Counted from the first letter of the stretch, positions 17,165-30,206 are shown. The stretch: DNA of 64,000 nt from Acidihalobacter yilgarnensis (GCF_001753245.1 NZ_CP017415.1:1888501-1952500), one strand, 5' to 3'. Numbers and translations are program-made. The notes: generated by a model from the letters alone, not told the origin.

Positions 17165-18153
17165 CCCGCCTGGGCCTGTCCGATCACCGCCCAAGCCTCA
17201 TCAATAAGCGTAGGCGCGACCTGCGGCTGATGGGCGCCTTCGCTTAGGGTGCGTCGAAAACGCCGTGCGCCCGGCAATCCCTGCACCAGCCCCATCAGAT
17301 GCCGCGTCATATGCGCCAGCGGCACACCCTGCGCGTGTTGACGCTCGCAATACTCCCGATAGGCCGCCAGCACCCCCTCGCGCGATGGCTTCACCGCCGG
17401 CGGTGGGCAACCGAAAACGCGCGTGTCAGCCTCGGCCAGCAACCAGGGATTGTGATAAGCCGCGCGCCCGACCATCACCCCGTCTACCTGCGCCAACTGC
17501 TCGATGGCCTGGTCAAGATTCAGAATTCCGCCGTTGATGATGATCTCCAGCGCCGGATAATCCTCCTTGAGTCGATATACGCGGGGGTAATCCAGTGGGG
17601 GGACATCTCGATTCTCGCGCGGACTCAAGCCCTTGAGCCAGGCCTTGCGCGCATGGATCGTAAAGCTGCCGCAACCGGCCTCCGATACGCGTTCGACGAA
17701 ACCACATAGCGCCTCGTAGCTGTCCTGGTGGTCGATACCGATGCGCGTTTTCACCGTCACCGGCAAACGCGTGGCGCCACGCATGGCAGCCACGCATTCG
17801 GCGACGGTGTCCGGCTCCGCCATCAGGCAGGCACCGAAGCGCCCCGCCTGCACTCGGTCACTGGGGCAGCCGACGTTGACATTAATCTCATCGTAACCAT
17901 ATTGCTCCGCCAGGCGTGCAGCAGCGGCCATCTCGCTCGGGTCGCTGCCACCAACTTGTAGGGCGACCGGATGCTCCTCATGGTTGTAGTTCAGCAAGCG
18001 GGCGGCATCGCCGTGCACTAGCGCGGCACTGGTCACCATTTCCGTGTACAGCAGCGTGTGTTGCGAAATCAGTCGCAGCAAATAGCGCGCGTGACGGTCC
18101 GTGTAATCCATCATCGGCGCCACGCTGAGTCGTCGGCTTATGTTCTGATGCAT
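17161..18153 (-). CDS. dusA: tRNA-dihydrouridine(20/20a) synthase
   Basis: A 330-aa flavoenzyme reducing uridine in the tRNA D-loop. Signature blocks: LSVAPMMDYTDRHARYLLR (FMN site), YTEMVTSAAL, VALQVGGSDP, INVNVGCPSDRVQAGRFGACLM with the catalytic cysteine, VTVKTRIGID, TIHARKAWLKGLSPRENR (DusA type) and VMVGRAAYHNPW. ATG 18,153 is chosen, 1 nt after the aminopeptidase stop; upstream ATGs would overlap that gene. Translation is probably coupled. Confidence 0.93.
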   Translation of the reverse strand: MHQNISRRLSVAPMMDYTDRHARYLLRLISQHTLLYTEMVTSAALVHGDAARLLNYNHEEHPVALQVGGSDPSEMAAAARLAEQYGYDEINVNVGCPSDRVQAGRFGACLMAEPDTVAECVAAMRGATRLPVTVKTRIGIDHQDSYEALCGFVERVSEAGCGSFTIHARKAWLKGLSPRENRDVPPLDYPRVYRLKEDYPALEIIINGGILNLDQAIEQLAQVDGVMVGRAAYHNPWLLAEADTRVFGCPPPAVKPSREGVLAAYREYCERQHAQGVPLAHMTRHLMGLVQGLPGARRFRRTLSEGAHQPQVAPTLIDEAWAVIGQAQAG

Positions 18154-18154
18154 T

Positions 18155-19552
18155 TCAATCACGATCACCGCCATAACGCGTCTTGAGGTAGGCGAATACG
18201 GCTCGCAGGCCCATGGCCTCACCACCACGAGGGCGCCCTGGCCTCGCTCGCAGATTCCAAGCCATCAGGTCGATATGGACCCAGTCAAGGGTCTTCGGCA
18301 CGAAGGCATCGAGAAACAGGGCGGCGGTGATCGCGCCGCCAAAAGGCGAAGTGCTGCAATTGAGCAAATCGGCGATACCGCTGTCGAGCTGGCCGCGATA
18401 TTCCTCGACCAGGGGCAGGCGCCAAAGAGGATCCTGCGCCCATGTGCCGGCCTCAACCAAGGCATTCGCGACCGCATGGTTGTGCGTAAAAAAAGCTGGC
18501 AGTTCAGTGCCCAAAGCCACGCGCGCCGCACCGGTCAGGGTCGCAAAATCAATAATCAGGCTCGGCGCGCCATCGCTGGCCTCGGCCAGTGCGTCGCACA
18601 ACACCAGACGGCCTTCGGCATCGGTATTGTCGATCTCGACGGTCAATCCCTTGCGTGTTTTCAGTACGTCGCCGGGCCGGAAGGCATCGCCGGAGATCGC
18701 GTTTTCCACCGCAGGCACCAGCACGCGTAAGCGAATAGGCAAGTGCTCGGACATGATCAGCCGGGCCAGCCCCAGGACATGCGCGGCACCACCCATGTCT
18801 TTTTTCATGTGCCGCATGCCGCTGGCGTTCTTGAGATCGAGTCCACCGGTATCGAAACACACGCCCTTGCCGACCAGCACCACTTCCGGGTTGTGCATCT
18901 CGCCCCAGCGCAGGTCGATGAGCCGGGGTGGGTGCACGCTGGCGCGCCCGACCGCATGAATCGCAGGGTAACCCTGGCTGAGCAACGCGTCGCCGACGAT
19001 GACCTCACAAGTAGCATCAAATTCGTGCGCGAGCGCACATGCAGCGGCGGCAAGCTGTGCCGGCCCCATGTCTTCGGCGGGCGTATTCACCAGATCGCGC
19101 ACCAACGAACAGGCTGAAATCGTCCGCACAGCCTCATCGAACACCGTATCGCTTTCGATCAGCAATCGCGCTGGCGCACGCTTGGACGCCTTGTATCGCT
19201 GGAAACGATAGGCGCCCAACCCCCAGCCAGTGGCCAGACGCGCGAGTGCGGTGCCTTCAAAACCTTCAAGGCGATAATCGCGCGCTGGCAGGCGATACGG
19301 GAGATCGCCCAATGCCCAGTGGTCCTCCGGGTCATCGAGCGTCACCACGACACTCAGGCCTCCATCCACATCGGGCAGCAGGCTGAAGGCTCGGTGCGCC
19401 GGTTTGAAATCGCTGGCACTCAACCACTGCCCCAGCGCCTCGGGTTGAGCCGCAAGCCAGCCTGCATAGGCCTCGGTCGTCACCACGTGAATCACCGCAG
19501 GCACGTCGCCGTCGCGCACCGACCGGGCGAGCCCAGGCAGGGTCATTTCCAT
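18155..19552 (-). CDS. M17 leucyl aminopeptidase family protein
   Basis: A 465-aa cytosolic metallopeptidase. The M17 catalytic core is complete: VLVGKGVCFDTGGLDLKN, MKKDMGGAAH, the signature NTDAEGRLVLCDAL, DFATLTGAARVALG and GGAITAALFLDAF. It removes N-terminal residues using two metal ions. The divergent N-terminal domain and overall length resemble the PepB/short M17 branch rather than E. coli PepA. dusA follows directly. Exact substrate preference cannot be set. Confidence 0.88.
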   Translation of the reverse strand: MEMTLPGLARSVRDGDVPAVIHVVTTEAYAGWLAAQPEALGQWLSASDFKPAHRAFSLLPDVDGGLSVVVTLDDPEDHWALGDLPYRLPARDYRLEGFEGTALARLATGWGLGAYRFQRYKASKRAPARLLIESDTVFDEAVRTISACSLVRDLVNTPAEDMGPAQLAAAACALAHEFDATCEVIVGDALLSQGYPAIHAVGRASVHPPRLIDLRWGEMHNPEVVLVGKGVCFDTGGLDLKNASGMRHMKKDMGGAAHVLGLARLIMSEHLPIRLRVLVPAVENAISGDAFRPGDVLKTRKGLTVEIDNTDAEGRLVLCDALAEASDGAPSLIIDFATLTGAARVALGTELPAFFTHNHAVANALVEAGTWAQDPLWRLPLVEEYRGQLDSGIADLLNCSTSPFGGAITAALFLDAFVPKTLDWVHIDLMAWNLRARPGRPRGGEAMGLRAVFAYLKTRYGGDRD

Positions 19553-19640
19553 ACACGCTCCTTGGGAATCTGTCGCCGAAAACCGTCTATGTTAGACTGC
19601 CCGCCCTTCGGTTTCACCTGCCCTCGAGAAAGACCGCCTC

Positions 19641-20582
19641 ATGACAAAGGCACTATCAATCCGCAATTTACGTAAGGTCTATGCGCAAGACATCGTCGCG
19701 CTCAAGGGCATCGATCTTGATGTTGAGGAAGGCGATTTCTTTGCCTTGCTTGGCCCCAACGGGGCTGGCAAATCCACCACCATCGGCATCTCCAGCTCGC
19801 TCGTCAACAAGACCTCCGGCGAAGTGCGCATTTTCGATTGCGACCTTGATACGCAGAAGTCACAGGCCAAGACCTTCATCGGCCTCGTGCCGCAAGAATT
19901 CAATTTCAATCAGTTCGAGCCGGTTGAGGAAGTGCTCATCAATCAGGCTGGCTACTACGGCATCGACCGTAGCAAAGCGCGCGTACGTGCCGAACGTTAT
20001 CTTAAGCAACTGGGGCTTTGGGAGAAGCGCCGTCAAATGGCGCGCAACCTGTCCGGCGGACAGAAGCGGCGTCTGATGATCGCGCGGGCGTTGGTGCACG
20101 AACCCCGACTGTTGATTCTCGACGAACCCACGGCAGGTGTGGATATCGAGATACGCCGCTCGATGTGGGCCTTTCTGCGCGAAATCAACGCGCAGGGCAC
20201 CACCATCATCCTGACCACGCATTATCTGGAAGAGGCGGAAAATCTCTGCCGCAATATCGCCATCATCGATCACGGCGAGATCGTTGAAAACACCAGCATG
20301 AAACAGTTATTGGCCAAGATGATCCACGAAACCGTGGTTCTGGACGTGGCGACACCATTGGGGACATTACCCGAACTCGCCGGCTACCGCTTGCGCGGCA
20401 TCGACACCCTGACACTGGAGGCCGAGATCACCCGGGAGCATGGCCTGACCGAGCTTTTCAGTAAGCTCAACGAGTACGGCATACGCGTGACCAGCATGCG
20501 CAACAAGAGCAATCGCCTGGAAGAATTATTCATGGCGTTGGTTGGTGAGGGCGAATCCGCCAATCGCCGCAACGTGAGTTAG
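19641..20582 (+). CDS. ABC transporter ATP-binding protein, YadG type
   Basis: A 313-aa ATPase with Walker A LLGPNGAGKSTT, Q-loop GLVPQEFNFN, signature LSGGQKRRLMIARAL, Walker B LLILDEPTAGVDIEIRR and the H-loop TTHYLEEAE. The sequence follows the YadG family, which pairs with an ABC-2 permease. It is followed 11 nt later by that permease, making a two-gene exporter operon. The exported substrate of YadGH-type systems is not known. Confidence 0.88.
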   Translation: MTKALSIRNLRKVYAQDIVALKGIDLDVEEGDFFALLGPNGAGKSTTIGISSSLVNKTSGEVRIFDCDLDTQKSQAKTFIGLVPQEFNFNQFEPVEEVLINQAGYYGIDRSKARVRAERYLKQLGLWEKRRQMARNLSGGQKRRLMIARALVHEPRLLILDEPTAGVDIEIRRSMWAFLREINAQGTTIILTTHYLEEAENLCRNIAIIDHGEIVENTSMKQLLAKMIHETVVLDVATPLGTLPELAGYRLRGIDTLTLEAEITREHGLTELFSKLNEYGIRVTSMRNKSNRLEELFMALVGEGESANRRNVS

Positions 20583-20593
20583 GAAATACCGCC

Positions 20594-21367
20594 GTGCAAA
20601 TACGCAGTCAATACATCGCGCTCAAGACCATCGTGGTTAAGGAAGTGCTTCGCTTCAGCCGTATATGGGTACAGACGATCGTACCGCCGGTGGTCATGAC
20701 CACGTTGTACTTCATTATCTTCGGGCAGCTCATCGGCCATCGTATCGGCCAGATGGATGGCTACAGCTATATCCAATACATCGTACCCGGTCTGGTGATG
20801 ATGGCCATCATCACCAACTCATACTCGAATGTCGTGTCGTCGTTTTTCGGCGCCAAATTTGGACATTACGTGGAAGAGATGTTGGTGTCTCCAATCCCCA
20901 ACTACTTGATCCTGCTGGGTTATGTGCTGGGTGGTGTCGCACGCGGACTTGTAGTCGGACTTGCCGTCACCTTGACCTCGCTGATATTCACCCACCTGCG
21001 AGTGGAAAACCTGCTGGTCACGGTCAGCATCGCACTCCTGACCTCCATATTGTTCGCGCTCGCCGGCTTCATCAATGCCGTGTTCGCGAAGAGTTTCGAC
21101 GATATTTCCATCGTCCCGACCTTCATACTGACGCCACTGACCTACCTTGGGGGCGTCTTCTACTCGATCAACCTGCTGCCAACCTTCTGGCAACGTGCCT
21201 CAATGGCCAATCCGGTGCTGTATATGGTCAACGCCTTCAGAGACGGAATTCTCGGCACATCGGACATACCATTGTGGACGTCATATACCGTGATCGTGGG
21301 CTTCATTGTGATACTTGCCGGTGTCGCGCTGACGCTGCTCAATCGCGGAGTCGGCATCCGTCACTGA
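20594..21367 (+). CDS. ABC-2 type permease, YadH type
   Basis: A 257-aa inner-membrane protein with six helices. Family features are the N-terminal ALKTIVVKEVLRFSRIWVQT amphipathic start, MTTLYFIIFGQLIGHRIG, the YIQYIVPGLVMM block and YLGGVFYSINLLPTFWQ. It forms the membrane part of the exporter with the preceding ATPase. Close to E. coli YadH; substrate unknown. Confidence 0.87.
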   Translation: MQIRSQYIALKTIVVKEVLRFSRIWVQTIVPPVVMTTLYFIIFGQLIGHRIGQMDGYSYIQYIVPGLVMMAIITNSYSNVVSSFFGAKFGHYVEEMLVSPIPNYLILLGYVLGGVARGLVVGLAVTLTSLIFTHLRVENLLVTVSIALLTSILFALAGFINAVFAKSFDDISIVPTFILTPLTYLGGVFYSINLLPTFWQRASMANPVLYMVNAFRDGILGTSDIPLWTSYTVIVGFIVILAGVALTLLNRGVGIRH

Positions 21368-21405
21368 AGCTCGGAACACGCCATCGCACAGCAATGCTAG
21401 ATATA

Positions 21406-21747
21406 TCAAAGTGTATGGGTCGGCCGGTCCGACTTGAGCATGCCGGCCAGGGCGTTTTCAATGCGATTACGCACCTTGCCGTTGTCCTGATCGCTGAACT
21501 GCACCCCGATTCCTGAAAGCCGCCCGCCTTGCGAACCCTTCGGCGTAATCCAGATGATACGCCCGGCCACCGGGAGCTTTTCGCCGTCGTCCAGCAATGT
21601 GATGAGCATGAACACCTCATCGCCCAATTGATAGTGGCGTTGGGTGGGAATGAATAGGCCGCCATTCTTCACGAAGGGCATGTATGCCTGATAGAGCGCA
21701 CTCTTCTCGCGAATCGAAAGCGTCAGGATGCCTTGTCCGACGGACAT
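21406..21747 (-). CDS. pilZ: PilZ-domain type IV pilus assembly protein
   Basis: A 113-aa single-domain PilZ protein with VKNGGLFIPT, GDEVFMLITLLDD, VAGRIIWITPKG and GIGVQF. Like PilZ proper it lacks the RxxxR c-di-GMP-binding motif and probably acts in type IV pilus biogenesis by protein contacts. Start ATG 21,747 has GAGGT about 7 nt upstream; the frame is open further, but that would enter holB. It follows holB by 22 nt, the standard gammaproteobacterial neighbourhood (tmk-holB-pilZ). Confidence 0.87.
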   Translation of the reverse strand: MSVGQGILTLSIREKSALYQAYMPFVKNGGLFIPTQRHYQLGDEVFMLITLLDDGEKLPVAGRIIWITPKGSQGGRLSGIGVQFSDQDNGKVRNRIENALAGMLKSDRPTHTL

Positions 21748-21769
21748 GTGTTCTACCTCGTGCACAAAT

Positions 21770-24454
<2,685 letters not shown>

Positions 24455-24455
<1 letters not shown>

Positions 24456-25246
24456 CAGCATGCGCCTTCCTGCACGGCCTGCGACAGCTCGCGCATCAAC
24501 GACGGAATCTGCATATCATGATTTTCCAAGCGGCGCACAGGCCAGAGACCTATGACGCTGTTACACACGAACAGACCCTCCGCGCTTTGCAGGCGAGCCG
24601 GCGCGAGTACCTCGATACGGGTCACGATGCCTTGAGCAGCGGCCCAGTCGAGGATGCGTGCACGCATGATGCCCGCGACGCCGCAACGGCTCAAATCAGG
24701 CGTCCGCAGTGTATCACCTTCAATCCAGAACACATTGCTCATCGTCCCCTCGACAACCCATCCGTCCGTGTCCGACAGCAAGCCTTCAGCAATGGCTTCA
24801 TCGTCCCACTCCGCACGCGCGAGCACCTGATGCAGACGATTGAGGTGTTTGATGCCAGCCAGTGCCGAATCGATGGGTAGACGTGTTCGGCAATGACGCA
24901 GTGCAACGCCTTGCTCGGCGTATGTCGCCGGATAGGTTGGCCAGGGATGCAACGAGACGATCCAACGCGGTGTAATCTTACTCGGCGCACGATATCCGCG
25001 TCCGCCGTCGCCCGCAGTCAGTACCAGCTTGAGTACGTGTCGTCCCAGTGCCGGAGCATCCGTGAGCAATGCCGTTTCCAATCTATCGCGGTCAGGCGCC
25101 GGTAGCCCGAGACGTCGGCAGCCTTCGACGAGGCGCTGCCAATGCCTTGGCCAATGCGGCAAATGACCTGCGCGTAGCTCCATGGTCTCGAATACGCCAT
25201 GACCGTAGGCCAGTCCTCGATCGGTGGCTGGTATCGTTTTCTGCAT
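24455..25246 (-). CDS. pabC: Aminodeoxychorismate lyase
   Basis: A 263-aa PLP enzyme of fold type IV making 4-aminobenzoate for folate. Features: DRGLAYGHGVFETMEL near the N-terminus, HVLKLVLTAGDGGRGY with a core lysine, IKHLNRLHQVLARAEWDDEAIAEGLL, and WVVEGTMSNVFWIEG. The ATG at 25,246 gives the normal family start 36 nt after pabB; the frame is open upstream into pabB but has no protein logic there. Together with pabB it supplies the whole chorismate branch except the amidotransferase PabA, which is not in the window. Confidence 0.9.
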
Positions 25247-25281
25247 TCTCTTGCCCTGTTGCGGTTGCGCTGTCACTCCGC

Positions 25282-26604
25282 CTACCCCAGGGCTCGGATC
25301 AAACCTTCCGCCTTGTGCCGGGTTTCGGCAAGCTCGGCTTCCGGCTGGGAATCGGCGACGATCCCAGCACCGGTACGAAAACGTAACTCGCCGTCGTTCC
25401 ACTCCAGTGTGCGGATCAGGATATTGAGGTCCATACGACCATTGTCGCCAAGATAACCAATGGCGCCGGTATATGCCCCTCGCGCGGCGCCCTCCAGCTC
25501 CCGCAGTATCTGCATGCAACGTATTTTGGGACAACCGGTGATCGTGCCGCCGGGAAACACCGCACGGATCAACTCGCTGGGACGTAGGCCAGCGCGTGGG
25601 CGAGCACGCACGTTCGAGACGATATGGTGCACGTGGGCATAGCTCTCCGTCACCATCAGCTCATCGACTTCCACCGTGCCTGTGCGGGCAACCCGACCGA
25701 GGTCGTTGCCCTCCAGATCGATTAGCATGACGTGTTCGGCGCGCTCCTTCGGGTGTGCGGCAAGCGCCTCCAGCAAGGCTCGGTCCGAGTCGGCATCTGC
25801 CCCTCTCGGTCGCGTTCCGGCAATCGGCCGTGTCGACAACCAGCCGTTCTCATGTGCGATCAGGCGTTCCGGAGAGGAGCTTACGATAGCCTGCGTGCCC
25901 AGCGTCGCCAGTGCCGCGAACGGTGCGGGATTGGTCCGCCGCAGGCGCGCATAAACTTCGGCGGCTCGATGCCCGGCGGCACTCGTCCCGGTCCAGGCTC
26001 GCGACAGATTGACCTGGAACACATCGCCCTCGCGGATATAACCTCGGATGCGCTCGACGCCGGCCAGATAATCCGCAGCGGGCGCCTCATCCAGCGTTAA
26101 TCCCAGCGGCGCCATATCGGCAATGGCCGGGAGCTCCATCGAGCGTTCGGCATCCTGCACAATCGCCGTCAGCAGGGATTCCCTGCCGGGCGCGGTCACC
26201 GCATACAGCCGCCCTTGTGCATGATCGCGAATCACCGCCGCCGGGCAGTATTGTGCTGCTGCTGCCGGCCAGCCCCAGGGATGAGCAGGCGCCTGCCCCA
26301 GCACGGGCTCCAGCCCATAGGCAAGCTCGTAGCCAAGATAGAGAAACCAGCCGCCGGTAAAGGGCGGCTCATCCGCCGATATCTTTCGTCCGAAGGGTTG
26401 ACCGCCAACCGAATCCAGCCAGTCTGCAAAACGGGTGCCGTCGGGGTCGACGAAGGTGCGCTCAGGAAACGCGAACAGGATGTCGTAGCGGCCACGGGCG
26501 CCATCACGGGTGACGCTCTGCAGCAGATGCGGGTATCGCTGCGCATCAAGCCGGTGGAGGGCAAGCAGATCGTCCGGCCCGCGCAGCGGGCGCTGCGCGG
26601 GCAT
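25282..26604 (-). CDS. pabB: Aminodeoxychorismate synthase component I
   Basis: A 440-aa chorismate-utilising enzyme. The C-terminal catalytic domain has FQVNLSRAW, SSPERLIAHENGWLSTRPIAGTRPRG cut into the PIAGTRPRG motif, VMLIDLEGNDLGRV, VFPGGTITGCPKIRCM and GAYTGAIGYLGDNG. The PIAGTRPRG form separates PabB from many TrpE proteins. The ATG at 26,604 lies 2 nt after the fabF stop; a TTG at 26,610 is less likely. Its placement between fabF and pabC is less common than fabF-pabC directly. Confidence 0.9.
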   Translation of the reverse strand: MPAQRPLRGPDDLLALHRLDAQRYPHLLQSVTRDGARGRYDILFAFPERTFVDPDGTRFADWLDSVGGQPFGRKISADEPPFTGGWFLYLGYELAYGLEPVLGQAPAHPWGWPAAAAQYCPAAVIRDHAQGRLYAVTAPGRESLLTAIVQDAERSMELPAIADMAPLGLTLDEAPAADYLAGVERIRGYIREGDVFQVNLSRAWTGTSAAGHRAAEVYARLRRTNPAPFAALATLGTQAIVSSSPERLIAHENGWLSTRPIAGTRPRGADADSDRALLEALAAHPKERAEHVMLIDLEGNDLGRVARTGTVEVDELMVTESYAHVHHIVSNVRARPRAGLRPSELIRAVFPGGTITGCPKIRCMQILRELEGAARGAYTGAIGYLGDNGRMDLNILIRTLEWNDGELRFRTGAGIVADSQPEAELAETRHKAEGLIRALG

Positions 26605-26606
26605 GA

Positions 26607-27845
26607 TCAAATTTTCCGGAACAATAATGATCCGTTGGTGCCGCCGAAGCCGAAGGAATTCGACAGGGCGCAGTTCACCTGAGTCTCGCGCGCCGTATTC
26701 GGCACGTAGTCGAGATCGCAGCCCTCGTCTGGATGATCGAGGTTGATCGTCGGCGGGAGCACTTGGTCACGCAGCGCGAGAATCGAAAAGACAGCCTCGA
26801 CACCACCGGCGGCGCCAAGCAGGTGTCCGGTCATCGATTTGGTGGAACTGACCGCCAAATGCTCAGCGTGGTTGCCGAAGGCGCGCTTGATGGCATCGCT
26901 CTCGGCCCTGTCGCCCACCGACGTGGAGGTACCGTGCGCGTTGATGTAGTCGACCGCCTCGGCATTCATACCCGCATCGCGCAGGGCGAGCTTCATGCAT
27001 CGCGTGGCGCCTTCGCCGGAGGGCTGAGTCATGTGATAGGCATCTGCGTTGAGCGCGTAGCCAGCCAGTTCGCAATAGATGCGGGCACCGCGTGCCATCG
27101 CGTGTTCGTAGGATTCGAGCACCAGGACACCGGCACCGTCACCGATGACGAAACCGTCCCGATCACGGTCCCAGGGACGACTGGCCCCGGCCGGATCATC
27201 ATTACGTGTGGATAAGGCACGTGCAGCGGCAAAGCCCGAGATGCATAGCGGCGTCGAGGCCATTTCCGCCCCGCCCGCAACCATCACATCCGCATCGCCG
27301 TACGCAATCATGCGCGCGGCATCGCCGATGTTGTGGGTTCCGGTCGTGCAGGCCGTGACGATTGCGATATTCGGCCCTTTGAACCCGTACATGATAGACA
27401 GGTTGCCGGACACCATATTGATCAGGCTGCTGGGAATGAAGAAGGGCGAGACCTTACGTGGTCCACCGTTCATCAAGGCGATATGACCCTTCTCGATACC
27501 CGGCAACCCGCCAATACCGGAACCGATAGCTACGCCGATACGCTCAAAATCGAGCTTCTCGTCATCGGCTTCGATCCCCGCGTCACGGATCGCCTGAATC
27601 GCCGCCCCCATACCGTAATGGACAAAAATATCCATTTTTTTCTGGTCTTTGGGGGTGATGTATTCGTCAACATCGAAGTCGCGCACCGCGCCGGAAATTT
27701 TGACGGGCGAATCCACGGCATCGAAGTGATCGATGTGCGTGACCCCGCTACGACCGGCCAGGATGTTCTCCCAGGCAGTTTCAAGCTTCGAGCCCACGGG
27801 TGAAACAATCCCGAGACCGGTGACGACTACGCGCCGCTTCGACAA
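26607..27845 (-). CDS. fabF: Beta-ketoacyl-ACP synthase II
   Basis: A 412-aa condensing enzyme with the thiolase fold. Catalytic residues are visible: the nucleophile Cys in [14 protein letters not shown], the first His in [12 protein letters not shown], the lysine in [16 protein letters not shown] with the second His, and the C-terminal [14 protein letters not shown]. It elongates acyl-ACP in type II fatty acid synthesis. Starts 97 nt after acpP. Confidence 0.96.
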   Translation of the reverse strand: MSKRRVVVTGLGIVSPVGSKLETAWENILAGRSGVTHIDHFDAVDSPVKISGAVRDFDVDEYITPKDQKKMDIFVHYGMGAAIQAIRDAGIEADDEKLDFERIGVAIGSGIGGLPGIEKGHIALMNGGPRKVSPFFIPSSLINMVSGNLSIMYGFKGPNIAIVTACTTGTHNIGDAARMIAYGDADVMVAGGAEMASTPLCISGFAAARALSTRNDDPAGASRPWDRDRDGFVIGDGAGVLVLESYEHAMARGARIYCELAGYALNADAYHMTQPSGEGATRCMKLALRDAGMNAEAVDYINAHGTSTSVGDRAESDAIKRAFGNHAEHLAVSSTKSMTGHLLGAAGGVEAVFSILALRDQVLPPTINLDHPDEGCDLDYVPNTARETQVNCALSNSFGFGGTNGSLLFRKI

Positions 27846-27942
27846 GGCAGTATCCCTCTTCTATTCCCTTGCAGTCCCCTGCGGCCGGCACCCGGCGACC
27901 GCATTGTCGGGGGGATACCGGCTCGCGCGGATATGACCGCGG

Positions 27943-28179
27943 TTATTTCAGATGCGCGTTGATGTAGTCGATCGCCTGCTGCACGGTGGTGATCTTCTCG
28001 GCCTCTTCATCGGGGATTTCGCACTCGAACTCTTCTTCGAGGGCCATCACCAGCTCGACCGTATCCAAGGAGTCGGCGCCAAGATCGTCGACAAAGGAAG
28101 AATCGTTCTTGACGTCCTCCTCTTTGACGCCAAGCTGCTCGATCACGATCTTTTTGACGCGCTCTTCAACGTTGCTCAT
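27943..28179 (-). CDS. acpP: Acyl carrier protein
   Basis: A 78-aa acidic four-helix carrier. The phosphopantetheine serine sits in [19 protein letters not shown]; the protein begins [18 protein letters not shown] and ends [10 protein letters not shown]. The ATG at 28,179 has AGGGG about 12 nt upstream. The longer frame to 28,251 is not typical of ACP. Confidence 0.96.
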   Translation of the reverse strand: MSNVEERVKKIVIEQLGVKEEDVKNDSSFVDDLGADSLDTVELVMALEEEFECEIPDEEAEKITTVQQAIDYINAHLK

Positions 28180-28277
28180 GCTCGTTATTCCCCTGTGTAA
28201 AAAAAATGCAGCCGTCGGCTGCGGGCGGTATTTTAGAGAAACCTCAGCCATACCGCCACCTATGTGCGGCGACTGGC

Positions 28278-29021
28278 TTACGCCATGTACATGCCACCGT
28301 TGACGTGCAAGGTCTCGCCGGTGATATAACCAGCACCGGGCGAGGCCAAAAATGCGACGGCCTGGGCGATATCCTCCACCCCGCCAAGCCTGCGCAACGG
28401 TATCTGCCCCAGCAGGCCGTCACGCTGTTCTTCCTTCAGCACACGGGTCATATCCGTATCAATGAATCCGGGCGCTACCACGTTCACCGTAATACCGCGT
28501 GAGCCCACCTCGCGAGCCAGCGACTTGCTGAAGCCGATCATGCCTGCCTTGGCAGCCGCATAATTGCACTGCCCAGGATTTCCGGAAGCTGCAACGACCG
28601 AGGCGATGTTGATGATACGCCCGCGGCGTTGTTTGAGCATGCCGCGAATGCAGGCGCGCGACAGCCTGAAAATCGAGCCGAGATCGGTATCGATCACCGA
28701 CGTCCAATCCTCGTCCTTCATCGCCATCAGCAAGGTATCGCGCGTGATCCCGGCATTGTTGACCAAAATCGACACGCTGCCATGATCCGAGCCGATACGC
28801 GACATCACCTCGTCCACCGAGGCCTGGTCCTCTACCTTGAGCATCATGCCCACACCTGCGGCGCTCGCTTCCTTCAGGTACCCGGAAATGGCTTCGGCGC
28901 CCGCAGCAGAGGTCGCTGTACCGATTACGGTGGCGCCGCCACGCGCCAACTCAAGCGCGATGGCTTGGCCGATACCCCGGCTCGCGCCGGTGACCAGCGC
29001 GATTTCACCCTGCAGATTCAT
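28278..29021 (-). CDS. fabG: 3-oxoacyl-ACP reductase
   Basis: A 247-aa short-chain dehydrogenase. Cofactor motif [17 protein letters not shown] in [11 protein letters not shown], catalytic Ser/Tyr/Lys in [21 protein letters not shown] cut as SVVAASG and YAAAK, and [14 protein letters not shown]. The ATG at 29,021 overlaps the fabD stop as ATGA. It reduces 3-oxoacyl-ACP with NADPH. Confidence 0.95.
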   Translation of the reverse strand: MNLQGEIALVTGASRGIGQAIALELARGGATVIGTATSAAGAEAISGYLKEASAAGVGMMLKVEDQASVDEVMSRIGSDHGSVSILVNNAGITRDTLLMAMKDEDWTSVIDTDLGSIFRLSRACIRGMLKQRRGRIINIASVVAASGNPGQCNYAAAKAGMIGFSKSLAREVGSRGITVNVVAPGFIDTDMTRVLKEEQRDGLLGQIPLRRLGGVEDIAQAVAFLASPGAGYITGETLHVNGGMYMA

Positions 29022-29962
29022 GCTCCGTACTCCTCGCATAGCTCAAGCGCGGCATCAAGCGTCTTAACGTCATCCACACAGATGACCTTGAGGCTGCGGT
29101 CGATGCGCTTGTTCAAACCACTGAGCACCTTGCCGGGGCCGAATTCGAACACGATACGGATACCTTCATCGGCAAAGCCTTCGATCGTCTCGACCCAGCG
29201 CACAGGACTGTACAGCTGGCGCACCAAGGCATCGGCGATCGAAGCCGGATCGGTATACGATACAACGTCGGCGTTGTGGATCACTGGCACCCGAGGCGCG
29301 CTGAGGGTTACACCTCGCAGTACCGTGCCGAAGGATTCGGCCGCCGGCCGCATCAGTGCACAGTGCGAGGGCACGCTGACGCTAAGTGGAATCACGCGCT
29401 TGGCGCCTGCGTCCGTCGCCAAGGCCATCAGCCGTGCAACGGCTGCCGCATGGCCAGCAACCACTACCTGTCCCGGCGCATTGAAATTGACGGCCTCGAT
29501 GATCTCGCCGGTAGCAGCCTTCGTGCACAGTGCTACGACCTGATCGTCCGTGAGGCCCAGTATCGCGGCCATCGCGCCTTCCCCTTCGGGGACGGCCGAT
29601 TGCATCAGGCGCCCACGTTCAGCCACTACCCGCACTGCGTCGCCAAAGCTAAGCGCGCCGGCGCAGACCAAGGCGGTGTATTCACCCAGGCTGTGCCCGG
29701 CCATGACCTCGGGCCGGCATCCTCCCTCCTCTTCCCAGGCACGCCAAACGGCAACGCCAGCGGCAAGCATGGCCGGCTGGGTCACGGCTGTCTGGCCTAA
29801 TTCGCCTTCCGGGCCGTTCTGCACCAGCGACCAGAGGTCATACCCCAGGCAGTCCGAAGCCTCCTGAAAGGTTTCACGTACCTGTGGATATTTATCGGAA
29901 AGTGCGGCCAGCATCCCAATGGATTGGGAACCCTGGCCGGGAAATACGGCGGCGATGCTCAT
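29018..29962 (-). CDS. fabD: Malonyl-CoA:ACP transacylase
   Basis: A 314-aa transacylase with VFPGQGSQSIGM, the active-site GHSLGEYTAL (Ser), the binding arginine in ERGRLMQ, and the C-terminal EFGPGKVLSGL. It loads malonyl groups onto ACP. It is the first gene of the fab run. The usual upstream partners fabH, plsX and rpmF are not here; infA is divergent instead. Confidence 0.95.
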   Translation of the reverse strand: MSIAAVFPGQGSQSIGMLAALSDKYPQVRETFQEASDCLGYDLWSLVQNGPEGELGQTAVTQPAMLAAGVAVWRAWEEEGGCRPEVMAGHSLGEYTALVCAGALSFGDAVRVVAERGRLMQSAVPEGEGAMAAILGLTDDQVVALCTKAATGEIIEAVNFNAPGQVVVAGHAAAVARLMALATDAGAKRVIPLSVSVPSHCALMRPAAESFGTVLRGVTLSAPRVPVIHNADVVSYTDPASIADALVRQLYSPVRWVETIEGFADEGIRIVFEFGPGKVLSGLNKRIDRSLKVICVDDVKTLDAALELCEEYGA

Positions 29963-29998
29963 GAAGTCTGTAAATGCCTCGGGCTTAAAAAGGCGAGT

Positions 29999-30027
29999 AG
30001 TGTAGGCAAAGGCCTCCCAGTGGGCAA
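29999..30027 (-). promoter_or_regulatory. Candidate sigma70 promoter for fabD-fabG-acpP-fabF
   Basis: On the minus strand TTGCCC (30,027-30,022) and TACACT (30,004-29,999) are separated by 17 nt, placing a start site about 30 nt ahead of the fabD ATG. Position and spacing fit; the hexamers are only partial matches. Confidence 0.35.
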
Positions 30028-30144
30028 ATACTTGCGCGTACGGAGGTCGTCACATCACTGATCTCGCCTACTGGGTTATCATGATTACACTGCCAAAATA
30101 CGCACCGCCACCCTAGGTGCCCACCTTGGCTCAGCTCACCCGCC

Positions 30145-30172
30145 TTGTTTTATCGCGCCAGTTATTGATAAT
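30145..30172 (+). promoter_or_regulatory. Candidate sigma70 promoter for infA
   Basis: TTGTTT (30,145-30,150) and GATAAT (30,167-30,172) are separated by 16 nt and lie about 35 nt ahead of the IF-1 start codon. Four to five matches to each consensus hexamer. Confidence 0.4.
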
Positions 30173-30206
30173 GGGCGCCTCGTCGCCCGAGGGATATCCC
30201 GCACGA